A DNA stretch of 64,000 nt from Maea johnstoni (GCA_963942565.1 OZ012685.1:61779-125778), one strand, 5' to 3'. Counted from the first letter of the stretch, positions 12,026-23,185 are shown. The notes: a model not told the origin generated them from the sequence alone. Numbers and translations are program-made.

Positions 12026-13500
12026 GTAGTCCAGTCAATCTACGCTGAAAATGGCCTAACCTAGAACAAATTGCTACAGAAGGTTTTTTTGCTTTGACTG
12101 GTTAATTGGACCTAGCTGAACATTATATCAAAAGTTTCCCGAAAGTTACCCCCCCTAAGGACCCTAATTTGCATATTTTCACCTAAAAATGGCCATAAAC
12201 ATATGATTTTGGGGATTTCTTCAGCATTTTTTTGTTTTTTAGAGTTGAACCTCTAATGTTGGCATGTATGTACTACAGATGTTGTTTGACATTGCTATGA
12301 AAAAATAATTTCCGAAAATGTATCCTAGTGGTCAAATTTGGGACAAAAATGTTTAGAAAGTGCTAAAAACGGACATTTTTTGCAACGTTGCTGACGAAAG
12401 AAGCCACCCTACAGACTCAAAAAAGATTTTAACACCAAGGTTTAAGATTAGAAAACTGCCCTAGATTGTACTAAGCCCCAAAAAACTAATATCGGTATAA
12501 CTTGGTACCACTTTAGGGGACCACCAATAACCCTTATATTTTAAAAGCCCTTGAACCCCTTTTTATGCCAAATTGGACAATTCACTGATTTCAGGGCCTT
12601 GTATTTCCTGAACTAACCATCATATAGCAGTGATATCATTAGGTCTCAATGAGTATGTTACATAGATGCTGCAGAAAGAAATATTTATTTTAATATTGAC
12701 CCTTTGGTCAAACAAAGCCATTTGAAAATGGCCATTTGACCTTCGCTGAGGAGAGTTTTGGTTATTCACATCACATATTTCAGGGCCTTGTATTTTCTGG
12801 ACTAACAAGCATATAGCAACTGAATCTTCAGGTCTGAATCAGTATGTTACATAAATGCTGTAAAAAGAAAATATAATTGTAATATTGACCCTTTGGTCCA
12901 ATAAGGTCATTTGAAAATGGCCATTTGACCTTTGATAAGGAGCGTTTTGGTATTTTGCATAAGTTGGGGGGAGGGATTGCGTAAATTGGTACCAGTTGGG
13001 GGGACTGCAAATTACCCTTATATTTTGAAAGCCCATGAACCCCTCAAGTACCTGCTTGATGGACATCTGCAGCTGGTAGCTGTTTTGAGATATTGAGCTC
13101 CCAAGGTACTAGTACCGGGTATGTCCCTTTTTATGCCAAGTTGGACAATTCACAGATTTCAGGGCCTTGTATTTCCTGAACTAACAGGCATATAGTTGCT
13201 AAATCCTTGGGTCTGAAGATGTATGTTACATAGATGCTGCAGAAAGAAAATACAATTTTACTATTGACCCTTTGGTCAAATAACGTCATTTAAAATGACC
13301 ATTTGACCTTTGCTAAAGGGAGTTTTGGTTATTCACATCACAGATTTTAGGACCTTGTATTTTCCGACGTAATCAATAATCATACAGCATCCTCAGGTCT
13401 GAACAAGTTTGTTACATTGATGTCGTAAAAAGACAATATGATTTAAATATTGACCCTTTGGTCAAATACGGTCATTTGAATATGGTCTTTTTACCTTAGA
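12026..13500 (+). repeat. Left inverted arm of the foldback element
   Basis: This arm reads outward to inward. It contains four AGGGCCTTGTATTT modules and the GGCCATTTGACCTT plus ATTGACCCTTTGGTC motif pairs. It matches the reverse complement of 15018-16124 with small indels and scattered substitutions. Confidence 0.82.
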
Positions 13501-14433
13501 GAAGGAGCTAATTGCTCTAAATGTACCGTGCTAACATTTAATTCCTGCATTAAATGCATGGGCAGCCTGTGCACAACACAATACACAACTGTACCCCTGA
13601 TTGCCACCCACTTTCCTGGGCATGGATGACCTCACAACTGAAAGTAGCTTTGAATCACAAGCTACGTTGGTCAATGATGTCCTTGGCTTACTTTTTGATA
13701 TGTTATCCATGGGTGTTTGTACAACCAGGCACTTGCAGACATCCGCTTGATTGCTGCAGGAATTAAATGTCTGCAGTACTTTACCCTAGATAAACAATAT
13801 TTACAGGGCAATGCAAGTATACAATAGGCATAATGTATAGGGGTAGTCAAAAAGGGTTATTTGAAAGTACCTGTTTAATCATAAAAAGATACATTTTGGC
13901 TATTCTCTCAGTTTATGCAGATCAATATCTTACAACTTACTATAGCAGTTTTTGAGGGCTATATCTAAAAGCATGCTGTATAATGAAGTATGTTTTTTTT
14001 CTGGTCATTTTTCTTATCAAAAATAAAATTTGAAAGTGACTCTATGGGCTGGATCCAAATCTTTGACCAATTGGTCGCATTCAGCGAGTCTGCAAATGAA
14101 CCTATTTTGGAAGCACTTGATCATCATTTCAATTTTTGGACAAAGTAGTTTGGTATCAGAACTTTTAACAGGTACCATGATACATTATGTGAGGGTATAA
14201 ACAGTATCAAATATATAATACATCTAAGACATATTGATCTGCAAAAACTGATAAAATCAACCGAAACATATTTATCATGGTGAAACAGGTACTTTCAGAT
14301 GGCCCTATTTGACTAAAAATGGTCATGAAAGGGCCATCTCCCCTGGCAGTATCCCTACTCTATACTTGCATAGCTCTGAAATAGATTAAGTACATTTTGA
14401 GAAATTAGCCATTGAAAATTGAAAAAATACTAG

Positions 14434-15017
14434 TATCGTATTACCCCGCGTACGACCCGCACCCCCTAGATAATATGCACCCCGTCACCTCCTTATGTAA
14501 AATACAATTCCCCATTTATAATACGCAGGGGGAGTTGGCTGGCAATTAAGTGCAGAGAGCTATATGTCTGCCCTGGTCTTTCAGCTGAGAGGAGCGAGTC
14601 TAGGACAAATAAACAGGACACAATTACAATTTGATAAGGGTTTGTGATGGTAAATTGTAATTGATACTGATTTGTGCCCATTTGTTGACATCACTCGTCA
14701 AAAGAGCAGACAACAGCTCGTGCCAAATCTGCTCCCCTGGTTTATCCGTAATTCCTTATCAATTTCAATTCACCCTCCCGAGGCCCTTTTATCCCCTAAT
14801 TATTACGTAATCAAAATCCAAATATGGATGGATATGCCGTACTTTCCTCCCTGGGGTACTTAAATGGTGTTTTCCAACCCTGCCCCACATGTCCCCGCAC
14901 CCGTGGCATCGATGTGAAAAAGTTCTGGTTTATGTACCTGTTGATAACACGCACCCCCTCCTTGACATAGGTGCTGCACTGTATAGAAGTGCGGGGTGTA
15001 CGCGGGGTAATACGGTA
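14434..15017. mobile_element. 580-bp MITE nested in the foldback element
   Basis: The body is 14436-15015. Its ends are imperfect terminal inverted repeats of about 27 bp: TCGTATTACCCCGCGTAC at the left and the complement of CCGTATTACCCCGCGTAC at the right, each followed by CCGCACYYC. A TA dinucleotide lies outside each end (14434-14435, 15016-15017), consistent with a TA target duplication of a Tc1/mariner-like MITE. No transposase is present. It interrupts the inner part of the right foldback arm, so it inserted after that element. Confidence 0.75.
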
Positions 15018-16124
15018 ACCAAAATGCGCCGTATCTAAGGTCAAATGGCCATTTTTAATTGACCTTGTTTGTCCAAAGGGTCAATATTATAATTATATTA
15101 TGTTTACAGCATCTTTGTAACATACTGATTCAGACCTGAGGATTTAATTGCTATATGCTTGTTAGTCTAGAAAATACAAGGCCCTGAAATCTGTGATGTG
15201 AACAATCGAAACTCTCCTTAGCGAAGGTCAAATGACCATTTTCAAATGACCTTGTTTGACCAACGGGCCAATATTAAAATAAATATTTCTTTCTGCAGCA
15301 TCTATGTAACATACTCATTGAGACCTAATGATATCACTGCTATATGATGGTTAGTTCAGGAAATACAAGGCCCTGAAGTCAGTGAATTGTCCAATTTGGC
15401 ATAAAAAAGGAACATTACAAGAACCTTGGGTGGTCAATATCTCAAAACAGCTACCAGATGCAGATGTCCATCATGCAGGGACTTGAAGAGGGGTTCCAGG
15501 GCTTTCAAAATATAAGGGTTATTGGTGGTCCCCCCAAATGGTACCAAGTTATGCGGTCCGCCAAACTGGTACCAAATAACCAAAACACTCCTTATCTAAG
15601 ATCATATGGCCATTTTCAAATGACCTTATTTGATCAAAGGGTCAATATTAAAATTATATTTTCTTTTTACAGCATCTATATAACATACTTATTCAGATCT
15701 GAGGATTTAACTCCTGGGTGATTGTTATGTCAGGAAATACAAGGCCCTAAAATCATTGATGTGAATAACCAAACGGTTCTGATTGGAGGTCAGATGGCCA
15801 TTTTCAAATGACCATATTTGACCAAACGGTCAATATTACAATTATATTTTCTGTTTACAGCATCTATATAACATACTAATTCAGACCTGTAAATTCAACT
15901 GATGTGTGATTGTTAGTTGATTGAAATACAAGGCCCTGAAATCTGTGAATTGTCCAATTTGGCATATTGGCCATTTTGAATTTATGCAAATTAGGGCCCT
16001 TAGAGGGGGTAACTTTCGGGAAACTTTTGATATGATGTTCAGTTAGGTCCAATGAACCAGTCAAAGCAAAAAAACTTTCTGTAGCAATTTGTTCTAGGTA
16101 TTTCATAATTTGACTGGACTACAG
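15018..16124 (-). repeat. Right inverted arm of the foldback element
   Basis: This is the reverse complement of the left arm, with matching modules, the GTCAAAGCAAAAAAAC and GTAGCAATTTGTTCTAGG end motifs, and the TTGACTGGACTAC outer end. It is about 350 bp shorter than the left arm because the MITE and local indels separate the inner portions. Confidence 0.82.
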
Positions 16125-17459
16125 TCTTGTCAGTGTCTCACCAGCGTCTCACCAGCGTCTCGTGGGCCGTGACAGAAATGTGACAGCTTGAGAGACGCAG
16201 GATTCAGCTACTCATATACGCATGCGCACACTACTCTGAACAATATATTCATATTTCGTGAAGTGATATTTGAAAAGAAGAGTAAGAACGATAGTTGAAA
16301 GCAACCATAACCTCCACCCCATCCAATTAGTCTTTGAAATGTTTGGTGAAGAAGCTAGTATACGTATGTGTGCAGCAAAGAGACAGCAATGAAATACGGC
16401 TTTCATCTTTTATCTACATGTGCATCTTAATCCCGCTACTGAGTGCCTCTCCTTCAGCTTCCCACAGATATGCCGTATCTGCCTCAAAAAGAAATGATTG
16501 TCGTTATCTCTCTTACGCTCTATTTCATTTTCACTCAAATCCTCGCCGTCTCAAATGGACATACCGTATACACATAGGAGGCCTTTTTGTCTAGTTGACC
16601 TATTCGCCTGTATATAACACGATTAAACAAATTAATAATTTACCCTTTATATACAAATTCCATGCACCTTTTAACTAAAAGAATTAGGAAATACACCAGT
16701 TTAGTGGATAAATTGGACAATATCGGGAAGTGCGTATTATGTCAGTATAGTTACATTGACGTAAAAGGTTGATAGGAAATAAAATCTTAAAGCAAATCTA
16801 GCCATTGAACAACGCAGACATTGCAAATATTGTGTAGAGATTCAAAGTGATACAAACGGCACAACCCCGGTAAATAGATGTGGAAACCGCAATAGACAAC
16901 CACCTTAGTCGCCACTAGTAGTGTTTTTGAATATATTGTTCGTAAGAGCCAGAAATAGAAACTCCTCAAGACATCATGAAACTAATTGCCCCAAAATGCT
17001 ATTTTATCCACCATCGCCAAGCACTGAGTTGGACTGCGGCTAGTACGAGTGCTCTCCTGTGACCTAAAGAAATATGATTTGCTCGGGGCCATATAAAGCA
17101 TGGCCCTATTAGGATTATGGCGCTGCCACAATGGATTCTCAGAGCATAGTGCGGAATCATGTTAAGTTCTGATATTTCATGGTCCGGATGGGCCATAAAT
17201 CAGTGTATATTTGCTTGGCCCTTGATCTGTCCGTATCTCATAGGCTTAACCCAACTGTGCCGGTAGCAACCAAATTGATACGCCTGAGTAGTTAGCATAT
17301 AATTCTCTGACGAAAGTACGATTATAGATAGTATTAGAATATGACATGATTATTGGAACTAACCAAGAACCTCTCCAAATATTTTGAAGAAGGAAGGACT
17401 CTAAAGCAAGTATGGGTTAAAAGGAATAACCATCCCCCTCCCCTCTTCCCCCATTTCCC
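16125..17459. other. Unique region upstream of the C-rich minisatellite
   Basis: A short run of GTCTCACCAGC direct repeats lies at 16133-16162. Open frames at 16212-16406 (minus), 16334-16594 (plus), 16787-16969 (minus) and 16999-17196 (minus) have no recognisable domain. No gene is called. Confidence 0.45.
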
Positions 17460-18903
17460 CACCGACCGCCTGCTTTTCCTTCATAGCTCCCCCATTCTCT
17501 GCGTGGCCTGTCCTAATCAAAACAGGAGGCACCCCCACCCCCCCCCCCCCCCTCTAACCCCCTGTCCCCCCCCCCCCCCCTGGCCCGCCTGCCCTTCCCT
17601 CATAGACCGTTACAGTGCCCCCCCCCTTTTTTGCGTGGCCTGTCCAATCAATACAGGAGGTGCACCCCCCCCCCCCCTCCAACCCCTGTCGCCCCCCCCC
17701 CCCATACGGCCTGCCTGCCCTTCCCTCGAAGACTGTTTCAGTGCTTCCCTTCCTCTGTGTGGCCTGTCCAATCAATACAGGAGGCGCCCCCATCCCCCCT
17801 CCAACCCCCTGTCGCCCCCCCCCCCCCCCTGGCCCGCCTGCCCTTCCCTCATAGACCGTTACAGTACCCCCCCCCTTTTCTGCGTGGCCTGTCCAATCAA
17901 TACAGGAGGTGCACCCCCATCCCCCCTCCAACCCCCTGTCGCACCCCCCCCCCCCCCCCTGGCCCGCCTGCCCATCCCTCATAGACCGTTACAGTGCTTC
18001 CCCCCCTTTTTCTGCGTGGCCTGTCCAATCAATACAGGAGGTGCACCCCCCCCCCCTCCAAGCCCTTACTGCACCACCAGTCCAACCCCTTTCCGCACCA
18101 CCCCAGTCCAATCAATACAGGAGGCGCCCCCCCCCTCCATCCCCCTCTCGCATCCCCACCCCCCCCCCCCCCCCTGGCCCGCCTGCCCTTCCCTTATAGA
18201 CTGTTGCAGTGCTTCCCCTCCTCTGTGTGGCCTGTCCAATCAATACAGGAGGCGCCCCCATCCCCCTCCCCTCCAACCCCCTCTCACCCCCCCCCCCCCC
18301 CTTGGCCCGCCTGCCCTTCCCTTATAGACTGTTTGAAGCTCTTCCCCTACCCTGTGTGGCCTGTCCAATCAATACAGGAGGCGCCCCCATCCCCCCCTCT
18401 CCAACCCCCTCTCAACCCCCCCCCCCCCCCCCTGGCCCGCGTGCCCTTCCCTCATAGACTGTTACAGTGCCCCCCCCATTCTCTGTGTGGCCTGTCCAAT
18501 CAATACAGGAGGCGCCCCCATCCCCCCCTCTCCAGCCCCCTCTCGCCCCCCCCCCCCCCCAACGGCCTGCCTGCCCTTCCCTCATAGACTGTTACAGTGC
18601 CCCCCCCCATTCTCTGTGTGGCCTGTCCAATCAATACAGGAGACGCCCCCATCCCCCCCCTCTCCAACCCCCTCTCGCCCCCCCCCCCCCCCCCCCCCCA
18701 ACGGCCTGCCTGCCCTTCCCTGTTACAGTGCTTCCCCTCTTCTGCGTGGCCTGTCCAATCAATACAGGAGGCGCCCCCATTACCCCCTCTCCAACCGCCT
18801 CTCGCCCCCCCCCCCCCTCCCCCTGGCCCGCCTGCCCTTCCCTCATAGACCGTTACAGTGCTTCCCCTCCTCTGCGTGGCCTGTCCAATCAATACAGGAG
18901 GTA
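17460..18903. repeat. C-rich minisatellite with homopolymer tracts, about 12 copies
   Basis: Units of about 85-132 bp share GGCCTGTCCAATCAATACAG, GGCCCGCCTGCCCTTCCCTC and ATAGACCGTTACAGTGC, joined by C runs of variable length, up to about 20. The core appears near 17506, 17638, 17761, 17886, 18018, 18105, 18227, 18358, 18487, 18618, 18746 and 18877. Variation is mainly in C-run length, so overlapping proline-rich (plus) and glycine-rich (minus) open frames arise in every frame. None starts or ends in a gene-like way and I do not call a protein. The array ends about 165 bp before the candidate splice acceptor of the glycosyltransferase gene. Confidence 0.94.
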
Positions 18904-19054
18904 GGCTTTAAGAATATCCTCTGCCAGTCGGCGGAGGCGCGTGGTGGTAGTAGTAGATCTACAACCCGCGCCCATACCACGTTGGTAGTACTACTCTGAT
19001 GTCTTTACTGCTTTAGCGAGTGCATTCTTACGTCAAGATTTCTTCATGAGGGCT

Positions 19055-19068
19055 TTTTACTTTTGCAG
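19055..19068 (+). promoter_or_regulatory. Candidate 3' splice site (5'-UTR intron acceptor)
   Basis: The pyrimidine tract CTTTTTACTTTTGCAG ends in AG at 19067-19068, followed by a clearly GC-richer stretch that leads into the GT92 coding region. This suggests an intron ending here and an exon starting at 19069 with about 170 bases of 5' leader. The donor is not identified; it could lie upstream of or within the C-rich array. Confidence 0.5.
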
Positions 19069-19220
19069 TTGCTGCGCGACCAGGCGCTGATCGAAGACGA
19101 GGCTCCTGCTACTCCTCCTTTTCATACCACCACCAGGACCAGTGCGGTATTCCCTCTGAGCGCCGAGGAGCGCCCCCTGGCGAGGAGCGCCATCTGAGAG
19201 TCGAGGAGCGCCCCCTGGCG

Positions 19221-19232
19221 ATGCTGCCATAA
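19221..19232 (+). promoter_or_regulatory. Three-codon upstream ORF (Met-Leu-Pro-stop)
   Basis: ATGCTGCCATAA lies in the same frame as the GT92 start and ends six bases before it. Its TAA is the in-frame stop that prevents the coding region from extending upstream. Whether it limits translation is inference. Confidence 0.6.
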
Positions 19233-19238
19233 GGTAGG

Positions 19239-20597
19239 ATGCAGAGGAGGGGCTGGCTTCGCGTGGCCCTCAAACATTTTGGGCAAGTCTTCCTCCTCCT
19301 CTACGCTCTGGTGGCTGTGCTCATGCTGGCTTATGTCAACAACAAACAACAGGAGTTGGATTTATACAAACTATTCGGAGATTATGGAAAACTTGAACAT
19401 AGCTGTCCGCGACGTTACAATACGGAAAAGGATGTTAAGTTCCGGAAGTACGAACAGAGTATTTGGTTTCTCTCGGCTTATTATGATAAACGTCTGAAGG
19501 ACGCCCCCTATATACGGATCCTAGCACTAGCGCAACACACGCCGGAGCATGCGCGTGAGATTTATTGCCTCCTGAGGAACGACAGTGGGAGTTTAATATC
19601 AATCAAGGCTCATCAATACGAGTTCAATGAAAACCACAACATGCGCTACGGCGGCTTTGTGTTCTCGTGTCCTCTCGCGGGGGACGTAACTAGCCAGCCG
19701 TGTTCAGTGGATATAAGCGCGGCACCTAGCGGACACTTGGTGAACCATAGCTCCTCCATCATCCGCCTCCCGCTCAGCCCCGTCGAGAGGAAAGTCCCGC
19801 GGTACGAATTCACCGTCTGCATTCCGCCATTATTTGGCCATTTGGATGCAAGGCGACTGGTAGAATTTATCGAGTTGTCACGCCTTCTCGGGGCTGAGCA
19901 TTTATTTTTCTACCTGTATCCCGACCCGAGGTTAAACGGAGTGGCAAACCTAACGGTGAGGAACGCACTGTCGTACTACAGGGAACAAGGTATGGTCACG
20001 GTGTTTCCATGGGAACTGCCCGTTCCCGTGGGGTCTCTGTGGTACTACGGGCAGGTGCTCGCTATTCATCACTGTCTTTACCATAACATGTACCTCAGTA
20101 AGTTCACGCTCTTTAACGACATTGATGAATTTCTCGTACCCGCCCGACAGCTCAAATGGCGGGAAATGATGCAAAGTTTGGACACAACTAATAGCAGCGG
20201 TTTCAGATTTTTAAGTGCCTTTTTCCCTCCAAAGCCATCATTTGCAGTAGCTCAGTGGAAGCCCGCTGCGAGTCTTGTGACAATGACAAATGTGCAACGG
20301 ACGCGATCCTTTAGTAACGTGCGCACCAAGTGTGCCGTGCTACCTGACAGGATATTTGAAATGGGAATACACCATATTAGTAAACAGAACGTTGAGGAAT
20401 GGCTGCCGGTGAACGTGGCGGCGGACGTGGCGGTTCTGCACCACTACAGGGACTGCATCAGCGGCTGGGGGGTGGCCTGCGGCGAGCGGGTGGACGACCG
20501 CTCTTTACTGCAACATAAACCAGCTCTGCAGGACAGGTGCCTCCAGGCTTTCCTGGGAATAGGGAACGGGACAGGGAGGGCAGCCAGGGGGTCGTGA
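19239..20597 (+). CDS. Glycosyltransferase family 92 (DUF23) type II membrane protein
   Basis: The protein has 452 residues and is intronless across the coding region. A short basic N-terminus (MQRRGWLRVALKH) precedes one hydrophobic segment at about 14-33, with the catalytic part following it, as expected of a Golgi type II glycosyltransferase. The GT92 core runs from about 187 to 430: PRYEFTVCIPPLFG (188-201), the LLGAEHLFFYLY strand-helix pair (216-227), FPWELP (256-261), the metal- and nucleotide-sugar-binding DxD equivalent NDIDEF (293-298), and HHYRDC near 401-406. Sequons occur at N114, N169, N237, N318 and N443. Length and motif order fit complete family members such as C. elegans GALT-1, which adds beta-1,4-galactose to core fucose. 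Donor and acceptor here are unknown. The start is supported by an in-frame TAA nine bases upstream and by the signal-anchor position. The first AATAAA seen downstream is at 21426-21431. There are no internal stops, so the gene looks functional. Confidence 0.93.
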   Translation: MQRRGWLRVALKHFGQVFLLLYALVAVLMLAYVNNKQQELDLYKLFGDYGKLEHSCPRRYNTEKDVKFRKYEQSIWFLSAYYDKRLKDAPYIRILALAQHTPEHAREIYCLLRNDSGSLISIKAHQYEFNENHNMRYGGFVFSCPLAGDVTSQPCSVDISAAPSGHLVNHSSSIIRLPLSPVERKVPRYEFTVCIPPLFGHLDARRLVEFIELSRLLGAEHLFFYLYPDPRLNGVANLTVRNALSYYREQGMVTVFPWELPVPVGSLWYYGQVLAIHHCLYHNMYLSKFTLFNDIDEFLVPARQLKWREMMQSLDTTNSSGFRFLSAFFPPKPSFAVAQWKPAASLVTMTNVQRTRSFSNVRTKCAVLPDRIFEMGIHHISKQNVEEWLPVNVAADVAVLHHYRDCISGWGVACGERVDDRSLLQHKPALQDRCLQAFLGIGNGTGRAARGS

Positions 20598-22240
20598 AAT
20601 AGTTGGTCCTTATTTTATTACGGTTCCTCTATATTTTTCACCTATTGCATAACTCTAGTTGGCTATGCTTGGACTAGACGAGATTATCTCAATGGTGTCT
20701 CTTGAGAATAACAATGAAAAGAGATATACAGTTATTCCTACCAACACTCACCATTTTGCTTAGTATTTGTGCACAACGTCATAACGTGCGTTGTATATTT
20801 TTCCTCTTAAGTATGGCGTCATCACCTACTGAGCAAATTGTGATTCTAGTCTATTGAATGTGTAAAATTTCTTCTTTCTCAATTGCTCAAAAAACAGCAA
20901 TAAGGTATATTTCTCTTTATGCCACATAGACCATAACTATATATTTGCAACCCAACTATGAGCATATTTTTTCTGCCCCTGCCTGGTTCCCGTGTAGCAG
21001 CTGTGAGGTATTAAGGGTCTGTTATCTTGCCGAGCTGCTGGTATATATGTCACCAATATCATCAACCACCTAATGGGATCTTGTCGCCGTGATGCTCCAA
21101 TATCCACGAAATCAATATCTTAGCCAACTCGATTACTTGCGTTATCGTCATCACAGCACTCAGTTCACCGCTGTATTCAAAATATACTATCAAACGTCGT
21201 ATTTATCAATCTGTCATAAAATAGTGCGATTTCATGTCGTGCTTGGTTACAAAATGTAAATGTCCAACAGTATATGTGAAATGTTTCTTGCATTATGGTG
21301 CTTTGACCTCGATGAAATCATTGCAAAAAATACAGGTACTGTATAGATTGGCAAGGTATATGTCTTATGGTATGTGCCATGTTCACATAACGTAGGTCAT
21401 GTATGCGTCGGGTTGCCATGGGAACAATAAATAGATCAATTATGAGACATGTTGCCATGTGAACAAAATTGATCTTAAGTACAAGACATCAAAACACGAC
21501 CAAAATGCAAGTTAAGCAAGTGTTTTTGGCCAAGTGAATATAATACATATTATGTCGCCAAATGACCAAAATGCACAAAATTCACCCTTCTGCCAAGCAA
21601 GCGCGTTCAAATGAAATTCACATAATCTGTATTTATCAATAATACATAACATATTAACCTGGCTTGAACGCGCTTGGTGGGCAAAGTTACTATTTGGAAC
21701 CATTTCCACATAGGCTCAAATCTCATTAGTCGGCATGGAGGCAGCCATTTTGTTTAAGGTCATAGGTCAATATGTCACTGCATTGAAAATTTCTGATTTT
21801 CATCAAAATCCAAAAGTAATGCCTTCTATGAAATGTCATTACTGGATTTTCTCCAACTTCTTCATAGTATACCCATAAAATAGGTTATTTTATAGTTAAA
21901 ATATGAGTCAATGCAAATATGCTGACACATGTCATTTCAGGGTGGTCATATGCATTATCCAGGGCGAGGTATGGGGAATATGTTAGCAATTATGAACAAG
22001 CAATACCTCAGCTACATGACCATATGAGTTTCGGTTAAATTCATGAAACTTGAAAAAAATGGGTAATTTGTATAGTAAACCAGAACAGGTCCTTTGGATA
22101 TCAGTTTATAGTCACGATTTCTGCCCTATTTAGTTCACTTCGAGACTTCTTAATCTTAAACGTTAGAAGAAACCGAACTATTCGGGGAAGACCACCGCTT
22201 AATCCCAAAGCCCAAGTCACTGGTAGCGTTGACACATACC
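20598..22240. other. 3' flank of GT92 and unique DNA
   Basis: This AT-rich region presumably includes the 3' UTR; the candidate polyadenylation signal AATAAA is at 21426-21431. A short inverted repeat, AAGCGCGTTCAA near 21605 and its complement near 21664, encloses about 50 bases. No further gene was recognised. Confidence 0.5.
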
Positions 22241-22504
22241 GCCGGCGGCGCAGGAAGCCATGTGTGTTTGTCGCCGCGCCGGCAATGTGTATGCAGCAGT
22301 GTCGTCGCTCTTACGCCTGGTTCCTGAGTGGCGTGACAGCAGCCCGCAGGTGATAAAGGAAAACAGAATGTGTGTTGGATGGAAGGCGGCGAGCGCCGGC
22401 GAATGGCTTTTAGTGCTGGTTGGCTATTTTACAAGAATTTAGCGTGAGGGTGTAATCGACAGCATGCCTCCCGCCATCGCGTCCCTCCTCACTGCGCCGC
22501 CGGC
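22241..22504. mobile_element. GC-rich 264-bp segment bounded by a 13-bp inverted repeat
   Basis: GCCGGCGGCGCAG at 22241-22253 is repeated exactly in inverse at 22492-22504. The enclosed DNA is GC- and CpG-rich, unlike its surroundings. The flanks ACACATAC and ACACGTGC match at six of eight positions, which could be a worn 8-bp target duplication of a small hAT-like MITE. It could equally be a CpG-rich regulatory patch. The open frame 22260-22442 has no recognised domain. Confidence 0.4.
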
Positions 22505-23185
22505 ACACGTGCTATGAAACATGCACGGATATCTGGGCAAATAAAGCGTCCTTTTGCGAAATAGCTGACTCTAAGATATTCCACATCTTGGATTTAAGGA
22601 ACAGTCTAAGAGTAGTTGCCAAAATTAGGTAAATACGTGATTATTCTGCAAGTTGTAACGCTTGCACTGCTCTGGCAGGCAATGGGTTGATTCGTGTAAG
22701 TAGTCTGCGGAAGGATTGTGCCAGAAGCCATGCTTCCCCGCCGACCATTACCACACCTACATCAGCTGGCATGTGTCATTACTGGTGTTGATACCTGCCC
22801 TGTTGGCCCATACCTCATAGGAGGAGTAAGTGAAGGTCAAGGTCGACACGTGACCTGTGACCTAATAGTTATACCCGTTTAAGCCCGAGTTGTGTTTTAC
22901 AGGCGGCGGTAAGCTACATAATGAGAGCAAACGGGATCAATTATGTAAACGATGCCATCGAGCTGTATTTGTATTCCGGAGAGGTCTAAGCACTAATACA
23001 CCACGCATCTTCTGCAGCTTAAAGTCCGCTAGTTTGCTCATCTAAACACATACTCTCTAAACGGAAATGACAGCGGGCAGTTTGAGGCTGCAGTACTAGC
23101 ACGAAGGGTCCTTAAAGATATTCTTGGATGGAAAGCTTGAGATTTGGAATTTAGATTATCATAAGTATATCTGCCATTGAAGGCT
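22505..23185. other. Unique region holding candidate regulatory motifs
   Basis: No gene was recognised. The region carries the nuclear-receptor and E-box cluster described separately and runs up to the 80-bp satellite. Confidence 0.5.
22833..22863. promoter_or_regulatory. Composite nuclear-receptor half-sites with central E-box
   Basis: Within 31 bp lie AAGGTCA (22833-22839) abutting AGGTCG, the E-box CACGTG (22847-22852), and TGACCTGTGACCT (22851-22863), which is a perfect DR1 on the minus strand. The arrangement resembles binding sites for RXR/HNF4-type receptors and bHLH factors. Function is inferred from motif content only. Confidence 0.4.

Larger units (their letters stand above)
12026..16124. 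mobile_element. Foldback-type DNA element with long modular inverted arms
   Basis: The sequence from 12026 inwards is repeated in reverse complement from 16124 inwards. Both outer ends carry GTAGTCCAGTCAA, then CCTAGAACAAATTGCTACAG, then TTTCCCGAAAGTTACCCCC. Each arm holds related modules of about 188 bp marked by AGGGCCTTGTATTTCCTGA. Module starts are near 12592, 12780, 13160 and 13350 on the left and near 15162, 15351, 15724 and 15911 on the right, so the spacing is mirror-symmetric. Pairing continues inward (13848-13930 with 14228-14315), leaving a loop near 14080. The outermost match can be read as TA plus GTCCAGTCAA, which would fit a TA target duplication, but GTGTCTCA lies beyond both ends and the true boundary is uncertain. 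No transposase is seen. Open frames in the arms are periodic by-products. Confidence 0.78.

Noticed and set aside
17353-18999. Several long proline-rich (plus) and glycine-rich (minus) open frames
   Set aside because: They lie in the C-run minisatellite and are open in several frames on both strands at once. They have no consistent start, end, signal peptide or domain.
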